Part shown: piece after piece, positions 56,931-64,000 of the stretch
Layout of the letters: each line of letters opens with the position of its first letter
Numbering within the stretch: position 1 is the stretch's first letter
Assembly: GCF_026210795.1 (NCBI RefSeq)
Contig: NC_089446.1
Location: 310,001-374,000, forward strand
Source: Rhizophagus irregularis
Taxonomy: Eukaryota > Glomeromycota > Glomeromycetes > Glomerales > Glomeraceae
Length of the DNA stretch: 64,000 nucleotides
Direction of reading: 5' to 3'
Translations under genes and position numbers: made by a program
The notes under the pieces: generated by a model
The model's input: the letters and a program-made list of their open reading frames with translations, nothing else
What the model was told of the DNA's origin: nothing
Database searches by the model: none

Positions 56931-58675
56931 CTATAAATTTAAATAATTAAAATTATACTGAAATTTATATTAAAAGTTATAAGATTAAAATCAAGACTTA
57001 CTCTAAAATTTAAATAGAAATTTAATATAATATCTGTTTTAGTATTTGTGTAAGTATATATAATAATAACCTATATTTCCCAACTTACTAACTAAAATAA
57101 CAGAAATTTTAAATGAAAAAATTCAATTAAAAGATAAGTATTTTATGAAATATATAACAATAGAAACAACAAATAACTTACAAGCTGTATTATTAAATAA
57201 TTTTTTAAATAAAGAATTTAGTTAGTTTAAATTATATATAAATATTGTATAAATAAGTAATAGAATTAAATAAATAACTTATAACTTACATCCTATTTAA
57301 ATAAAAAATTTGGTTAGTTTAAATTATATGTAAACATTATATAAATAAGTAATAATAGAATTAAATAAATAACTTATAACTTACTATCTATTTAAATAAA
57401 GAATTCAGTCAGTTTAAATTGTATGTAAATATTATATAAATAAAGAAATTAAATTACAAATTTTAAATAAAGAATTTAGTTAGTTTAATTATATGTAAAT
57501 ACTATATAAATAAGTAATAATAGAATTAAATAAATAACTTATAACTTACATTCTATTTAAATAAAGAATTTAGTTAGTTTAAATTATATGTAAATATTAT
57601 ATAAACAAGTAATAATAGAATTAAATAAATAACTTATAACTTACGAACTAAATAAAATTACAAAATAATTTATTAAATAAAGAATTTAGTTAGTTTAAAT
57701 TAGATGCATATATTATATAAATAAGTAATAATAGAATTAAATAAATAACTCACTCCCTATATTATTTAAAAGAATTTAGTTAGTTTAAATTTATGTAAAT
57801 ATTATAAATAAATAATAATAGAATTAAATAAATAACTTACTCCCTATATTATTAAATAAAGAATTTAGTTAGTTTAAATTATATGTGAATATTGTAAATA
57901 AGTAATAATAGAAATAAATAACTTACTCCCTATATTATTAAATAATTTTTTTAAATAAAGAATTTAGTAAGTTTAAATTATATGTAAATATTATTACTTA
58001 TTACATACTAAATAAGTATATAAATAAATATAATAGAATTAAATAAATAACTTATAACTTACCAACCAAATAAAATTAACAAAATATTTTTTTAAATAAA
58101 GAATTTAGTTGGTTTAAATTATATAGATAATAGAAATATAGATTTAACTTACACCCTGTAGTGTTATTAATTATTAATTAGTTAGTATAAATATAATGCA
58201 AAAGTATTTACTGTAAATTAAATGTATTACTTACAATCTAGTTATTTATAAGAATATAATTAGTTGATTTATATAAAATATTAGATAAACGAATATAATA
58301 TATATTGTAACTTACCATCTGTAATATAATTGTAATATAATCAATTATTAAATAAAGAATTTAGTTACTTGAATATAGAATATAATATAAAATAAATAAA
58401 GATTTAAATAACTGAATAACTTACTAACTAGAGTATTATTATTTATTAAATGAATTATATAGTTTACATAAAATATAACAAGATTAATAAATATATTCAT
58501 TATTATTTCATTATAAATAACTTATTAACTTACGAGCTAAATTATTTGTATATTTTATATAGTTAGTTTAAATTATATTTGTATATTATTGTAAATTTGT
58601 TAAAAAATTTTAGAATTTTAATTGTATTAAATACTGTTAAATATGATTTTTACCATTATCATTGCTATAAACCAT
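56931..58675 (-). repeat. Right array: exon 1, fourteen readable triplets and a single base between introns
   Basis: Exon 1 is 58654-58675 (22 nt, MVYSNDN). Triplets in minus sense: CTC 58534-58536, TTA 58425-58427, ATG 58316-58318, ATT 58235-58237, GGT 58153-58155, (TTG 58063-58065 with acceptor mutated to GG), GGA 57927-57929, GGA 57841-57843, GGA 57754-57756, TTC 57645-57647, AAT 57550-57552, ATA 57385-57387, GAT 57290-57292, CTT 57182-57184, TTA 57089-57091, then A at 57002. One unit near 57450 is degenerate. The acidic exon 2 of the other copies is absent, which leaves phase unchanged. Donors are GTAAGT except one GTGAGT. Confidence 0.88.
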
Positions 58676-58794
58676 TATTATATTTTTCACCCTTCAAATA
58701 CAGGAACCTATATTGAAATATTGAGAATTTATATAAGTTATAATTTTAAAATGATATAAAGATAAGTAAAATGATTATTATTATTAAACTCCTT

Positions 58795-58960
58795 TATTAG
58801 TATGGGTATATATGGCAATAATAATGCATTATGTTGATCACAAGTATTGCATGGAGGCCATGGACCGACACATTTACTATTAGCTCTACGCATTGTTTCA
58901 GGGCCGGCACTATGTAATGCTGGTCGGCATTATTCACAAATGGAAGCGATCTACATGATT
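58795..58960 (-). pseudogene. Cysteine-containing protein fragment (CDQHNALL family)
   Basis: The minus frame after a stop reads CRPALHSAGPETMRRANSK then CVGPWPPCNTCDQHNALLPYI. The CDQHNALL end matches the fragment at 2332-2523. GPE.MRRANSK also matches an inverted piece at 26315-26360. Likely a mature region of a secreted Cys-rich family; no signal peptide here. Confidence 0.4.
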
Positions 58961-59841
58961 TTTGGCTCATTATAAGCAAGTAACTAGGAGTCTAAGATTC
59001 GACCTTTCTATGTATAGTTCGGGGTCCTATTGTATGTGTGACAAACAAATTTCGCTCATTTGGATTATCAGTATGTCAATCATCAAGCCTCATTATAAAT
59101 ATATACAAATAGCAATACAATGTTGTTGTTTTCAGCTATAGTTGTTGTTTTTGTGATTGGCTACTATGATATTACGTTATATTTTAAAAAGGGAAGGAAG
59201 TAGTCCTTAATTTCGTTAGTAACATGTAGTGAACAAGGGCAGTTTTTAATAAATATATATATAATATGAATCTCAATTACAATTACAATTACAATTTCAA
59301 TATATCAATATCACAGCAGTTATTTAAATAAATTTTAGAAAATTGGAAGATAATTTTCATTTACGACACAATCAAAATTGGATTCACATGCTAGCACAAT
59401 GAATAATTTAAGCAGCATATATAACAACTATAAGTAGATTAGTACAAATGAAATTGCACATTTTTTTATCGTCTAAAAATATTGTATTTTTTATTGTTTA
59501 ATGAAATCGGAATTTTTTTAATGAAATTACACTTTTTTTTATTTAAGAATTATTATTATATGGTTTGTATACTAATAAAAAACAAAATGTGAAAATATTA
59601 TGTAGTAATAACTGAAAGTGAAATTTTATATTCAAAATGATTGTACATGTATTAATCATATATTTAAAGAGTTTATAAAAATATTATCATATTAGCATAC
59701 TCTTATAAAATCACTTAAGCAAAATAAAAGATCCTTAACGTTGCACATAACAGATACTTAAAGAAAAAAATGATCATTCATCATAAAATTTTAATGTATG
59801 TAAATTTTTTTTTTAAAAAAAAAAGAATGGATGATTATATG
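58961..59841. other. Intergenic, no gene supported
   Basis: Contains AGTTCGGGGTCCT near 59017 (shared with 26275/26500) and an AATTAC hexamer run at 59275-59297. Confidence 0.4.
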
Positions 59842-59923
59842 TTATTGGATGATTAAACTAAATAATAGTCCAGTAGCGGCTAGTGCCACATTAGACTATT
59901 TTATAGTTTAAATCATCCAATAA
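59842..59923. repeat. 82-bp hairpin (TATTGGATGATTAAACTA arms)
   Basis: Arms 59842-59870 and 59894-59923 pair over about 28 bases (TTATTGGATGATT...AATAGTC), with a GC-richer 23-base loop. Small MITE or structured RNA; no TSD fixed. Confidence 0.6.
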
Positions 59924-62008
59924 TAATTTATCGGTTTGACGGGACCGTTCATGCAATTTTTATAATAAACTCCTGTTACTATCCAATAATTTTATTATTA
60001 TGCTATGTAATACATAGTAATACGATTATACGAGATAATCGACCTAAATAACAATTATGTAAAATCTGCATGAACTTATGAGGATAACTGGCAATTTGTA
60101 TAATATAATTATTAGATAAAATTTATAAAATATATACATATTACTTTGCTGAAATATCAATAAATTAAATAATAAAATATCTGCACTATAATTGCATTGT
60201 TTAGCCATTATTATGTGTGTTGCTATTTAGCACTATACAACACATTATAAAAGCATGATTACATATAGTAACTGTACTATATTCAGTTTATTGCAACCAT
60301 ATAGTTAACACATTATGATTTATGAAAGCATTATTAAAAACATTGATAAGTATTGTTTTAGCATTGTTAAAAATATTATCACTGTAAAGTATTTATACTA
60401 TAAGTTTCGAATAACCTCTGTCCTCACTGTTCATCTAACACACATGTCCAGACTTGTCTAAAAAAGAAAAGAACGAAACATCAGTAAGTATTTTGTTAAC
60501 TAATGTTTTGTTAAAGAAAAATTCAGAAAGTCACTTTTTCTGCACATGTTCCAATGGTTAAAAATATATTGAATAAGCTTCATCAGAGATATTTCTTAAT
60601 AAGGAAATTCGAGACTATAAAAAAAATAAAGAAATGTTAAAAATGTCTTTAATTAAAACAAAAAAGCAAAGAAATCCTTAGGGATCTGTAAAAAAGATAA
60701 AAGAAATGTTCAAAATGTTTCTAATAAAAAAGTAAAAAGATAAAGTTTCAAAGTTAATTTCAATACTTATTATTCGAAATCCCATCAAAACTGGAATCTA
60801 CAAAAGAAAAAAATTAAGATTTACTATTACAAAACTTTCAATTTCAGCATCTTCAGCACATTTTAGATGAAACCTATAAAAGAAAATAAATAAAAACAAA
60901 TATTAGAAGAAATTCTTATTTCTAATTAAATAATAAAAGAAATAGATTCTTACTAAGATTTTATGCGTCCAGAAATCTAGCTGTCTAAAAAAAAAATTGA
61001 GATATTAGAAAATGTTTCATTAAAATAAATATCAAGAAAAGATTCTCATACGCCTAAATACCATTTAAAAAAAAAGAAGACAAAACTTTTAATAAACATT
61101 CGATAAAAGATGCAAAAAAATAAAATTAAATAATACACTTATCAAAATCCCATGTAAAGAGAAATCTGAAAGAACTAACTAAAAAAAGCAAAAGAAAACA
61201 GATTCTTCTCTACAAAAATATTTTCCAAAATAAGTGGTCTTTTATGTACAACTTTAAATATGATTCATTAGTCTTAACCATATATCTCTAATTTTTTGTG
61301 ATACCTCGATATTGTTTAAAACGCCATAAAGAATTTAACATTGTAACGAAATTTGGCTAAAGTCACTTAAAATGTTAACTAAGTCAATATTTGCTAAATC
61401 AAATTTGGTATTTAATAAGAATAATATAAATATATTTTTTAAATACCTTACAATTTATACATTTTTTTTACTGCATCTCTACATCATACCCTGACTCAAG
61501 TCTAGGAAATTCGTTACATTATTATATACAAGGTGTTGTAAAACTTAAAGCTTTTATACGACATTAATCACTACAGTATTCAACTTAAACCTCTATTCGG
61601 ATCTAAATCTGGTTCGCATATTGAACAGTAAAGACATTTTAGTATTAAATTATTAATTGATTTATATGATGACAAAGATGATATGATCTTTGGCATCTTT
61701 TATATATCTGAAAGGTTAATAAAGATCAACAACCAACTTTGTGCATAAAATCTACATTTCATTATTTTAATAATTTTCGTTATTTAAATATATAAAAAAT
61801 AATTTATAAAATAAGTATAATATTTATTAAATAATCATATAGTATTATTTACTAATCACTCTTATTTATGATTCGAATAAGCGATTCCTCAAAATATGAA
61901 ATAAATTATACATGTGAACCTCCGCTTAGAAAAGCTATAAATATTACTACTTCTGTTTCAGGTTCATTTCATAACCCCTTTGATGGTTATCGAAAATTTG
62001 ACTTCCTA
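59924..62008. other. No coding gene; exon-like islands on minus strand at 60450-61200
   Basis: On the minus strand several pyrimidine-AG runs each precede 30-50 base islands, e.g. TTTTTTAGACAGCTAGATT (61005-60980 region), TTTTATAGGTTTCATCT (~60875) and TTTTGTAGATTCCAGTTTT (~60800), with AG-TAAG sites between. No open frame links them. They could be a spliced non-coding RNA or an old gene. The rest is AT-rich. Confidence 0.35.
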
Positions 62009-63622
62009 TTATAAACGCTTCGATCTTGTAATAATTTGGGCTTTTATAAAAATTCTATCACTCGATTTATCACCAGTAAATATGCCGATGCAAGGAAATC
62101 CGCAAACTTCCACTTCCAATTTTTTAGATTCATTATTTCCAAAAGCTCCTTGCATGAGATGCGGTTCCAAAGCTTGACCAGCATCGAAAAATTTATAGGT
62201 TGGTACAGAAGCTTGTGTTTTAAAACCAAAATAAAAAATATTAATAACTTTATGAGTTATTTGAACGGCTAAATCATCCATTTCACTTTTAGTTTCTTCA
62301 TCTACAACTTGTCTATATCTATTCATTTTATACAACAATTTACTTGCTGTGGTTGTGATTAAAGAGTGATCACTCGGAAAACCACGACAACGAAGGGCTG
62401 AATAAACATCTTGACGAATTTTGACTGGCGTAATCTTAGTGATATCGTCTTCTCCCTTCCGACTTTTTTCAAATAATATTGTCTGATTAATTAAGGTTTC
62501 GGTGGTATTTGCAATATCTCCCTCAAGAGCCATCCCTTGACTTCCTGTCCCTCTACTCATGGCAGTTAAATATTTTTCAACTTCTTCTAAAATTTTGATA
62601 ATTGCAATCCTTTGAAGTAAAAACCCTAAAACAAGGCTTGCTCGCGAACTAGGGCACTTTACTTCGCATTTAAGAACTCTTAAAAGAGCATTTGCCTCAT
62701 CGTTAATTATCTTATAATCACTTCCTTGAACCATTGTGAAATCTGAGAGCATATCTTGTAAATCTCTAATATCTTGAATTAATTTTCTTGAATTATATAG
62801 ACCATCATCATTCAAAGATAAATTTGTTAAATTATCAAGAGCTACCTGTTTCGAACTTTCATTTATTAAATCTTCTACTTGAGCTTTTAAATTCTCGTTT
62901 TCGCTTTTCAAAAGTTCTTGAATATTTTGAGCACCTTGTAACTCATCTTCAAGAATTGTTGAATTACCAATTTGTGAATTATTATCGGCCAAACCAACTA
63001 TTTGATTTTCCAAACTTTTATTTTCACTTAAAATTATTTCTTGATTTTCATCTTTCATTTTATTATTAAGGGGTGCTTGTTGTAATTCTTTTTCTTTTAT
63101 TTTTCTTGAAAATGATTGAAAAGATTTTATTCTAGACAAAATCATCGCTCTTAACTCTTTTTTTTGAAGTAATGAACAACAGTCTAATTGTTCCGAAACA
63201 TTAAAAAAATTATTCTTTAATCCATAGTTTTCCAATTCTTTCCAAACATCATGAACTAAATTTTATCTAAAAGTTTTGTTACTTAAAAAACGATAACCTT
63301 TGTAATCATCCAACATTTTAGAATAATTCTTATCGTTTTCCTCTGAAATATTTAATTCCTTGATAATTTGAATTAAATTATCAGTTTCTTCCCTTAATTC
63401 TTTTGAAAATTGTGCACTATTTCGTACTGGAATAGTATCCCAAACAAGAATAAATAAACAAATATAATTCTCAACTGTTTCCAAGGAAGCGAGCCACATA
63501 AATAATTGCCAGTTATTCTCACTAACTGTATCTAAAGAATATTCAATTTTACTGTGGTTTATAACAAATTCTCGATCTTGTGTTACACTTCTTCGTTTTA
63601 AAGGTTTTTTACTTGACGCCAT
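62009..63622 (-). CDS. Coiled-coil protein of unknown family, one in-frame stop or short intron
   Basis: ATG at 63620-63622 opens 119 codons (basic N-terminus MASSKKPLKRRS, then helical, Leu/Glu-rich). The frame meets TAA at 63263-63265, then continues in the same frame for 417 codons to 62009. A 42-nt GT-AG segment (GTTATCG... to ...TTTAG), wholly in frame, would remove the stop, but it is very short and its donor is weak. The second part has a coiled coil (Gln/Asn/Glu-rich, LKSENENLKAQVEDLINESS) and a conserved-looking C-terminal half (RCRGFPSDHSLITTTASKLL, VEVCGFPCIGIFTGDK). A damaged copy lies at 13085-13640. Function unknown. Confidence 0.65.
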
Positions 63623-64000
63623 AATTTTTAAATTAGTTGTGGATAATGGATTAACAATAAACGTAATTTTTTTTTAATTTTTTATAGGCTTGCTATGTGT
63701 TATGTTACGCTAAAGTAAATTGTGTCACGCTAAATTATGTTACGCCAAATTACGTTACGTAACTCATTGCATATAAGGCGCAGTAAAAGAGAAAGTCATA
63801 ATTTTCTTTTAAGCTAAAATCCAAACAAATATGATTTTAATAATATTGAATATATATTGTAAAAAAAAAAAATAATAACTTTGAATAATTATTGACTCTT
63901 GAATACTTTTTATAAATATTTACGATCATTAAACTTGAATAAATTTTTATTTTAATTTTATTAAGACATACATACTCACTTTCTAATAAAATGGCCTTAT
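63623..64000. other. Upstream region of the coiled-coil gene, with TTACGCTAAA repeats
   Basis: 63700-63760 has four imperfect copies of TTACGCTAAATT/TCACGCTAAATT about 17 bases apart, 80-140 bases upstream of the ATG. Spacing and location suggest a promoter element; that is inferred. The remainder is AT-rich. Confidence 0.4.

Overview
The window looks like nuclear DNA of an arbuscular mycorrhizal fungus of the Rhizophagus type. It is extremely AT-rich, with GT-AG introns of about 70-130 bases, many tyrosine-kinase-like (TKL) kinase genes, Sel1-repeat, BTB/TLDc and F-box relatives, LINE tails and many small hairpin or inverted-repeat elements. The assignment comes from recognising these families by eye; no search was run.

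Layout. 1-2265 (minus) is the 5' part of a kinase-family gene whose kinase lies off the left edge. 4912-8702 is a 3.8 kb mobile element with ~667 bp inverted repeats and an 8-bp target duplication; a second element (5781-7341) is nested inside it. 8810-11546 (plus) is a complete kinase gene. 12.3-13.8 kb holds decayed gene pieces. 15061-16938 is an intact vWA plus alpha-kinase gene. 19934-20307 is a hAT-like hairpin element. 20940-22952 (minus) is a broken Sel1-kinase gene. 23.5-24.4 kb is a tandem array of exon/intron-like modules. 25.9-26.7 kb carries pieces of a secreted-protein gene. 27-36.6 kb is repeat-rich, with an F-box remnant, a small membrane/secreted gene and two LINE tails. 37403-39016 (minus) is an intact four-exon kinase gene. 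40.5-48.2 kb holds remnants of several multicopy families. 51012-51274 is a second copy of the small membrane/secreted gene. 53918-54910 is an intact multi-pass membrane protein. 55770-58675 (minus) is a second complete-length copy of the 8.8 kb kinase locus. 62009-63622 (minus) is a coiled-coil protein with one in-frame stop or a very short intron.

The main discovery is in the three related kinase loci (1-2265 minus, 8810-11546 plus, 55770-58675 minus). The short 5' exons and the kinase exons are separated by a tandem array of 12-16 intron-sized units (mostly 80-130 bases). Each unit starts with a strong donor, usually GTAAGT, carries a branch-point-like CTAAC, and ends in AG. Between one AG and the next donor lie exactly three bases. 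Read as single-codon exons in the phase set by the first exon, these triplets give open peptides that start ALNDWF at two loci. The third is the same except that its TTG unit has lost its acceptor AG. The two loci whose kinase exons are in the window both end in RSF followed by Glu or Lys. In the plus-strand gene the whole model, including a final 1-nt exon, is in frame over 1296 bases. Triplets at the two ends of the array are conserved between loci, while the middle units vary in number. This looks like a family of genes growing by duplication of an intron plus a codon. Splicing has not been shown and needs cDNA.

Much of the rest is decay and duplication. The 31.7-32.7 kb and 51.0-52.2 kb stretches are diverged copies of each other, 13.1-13.6 kb is a wreck of the 62 kb gene, and several kinase, BTB and F-box relatives carry stops and frameshifts.
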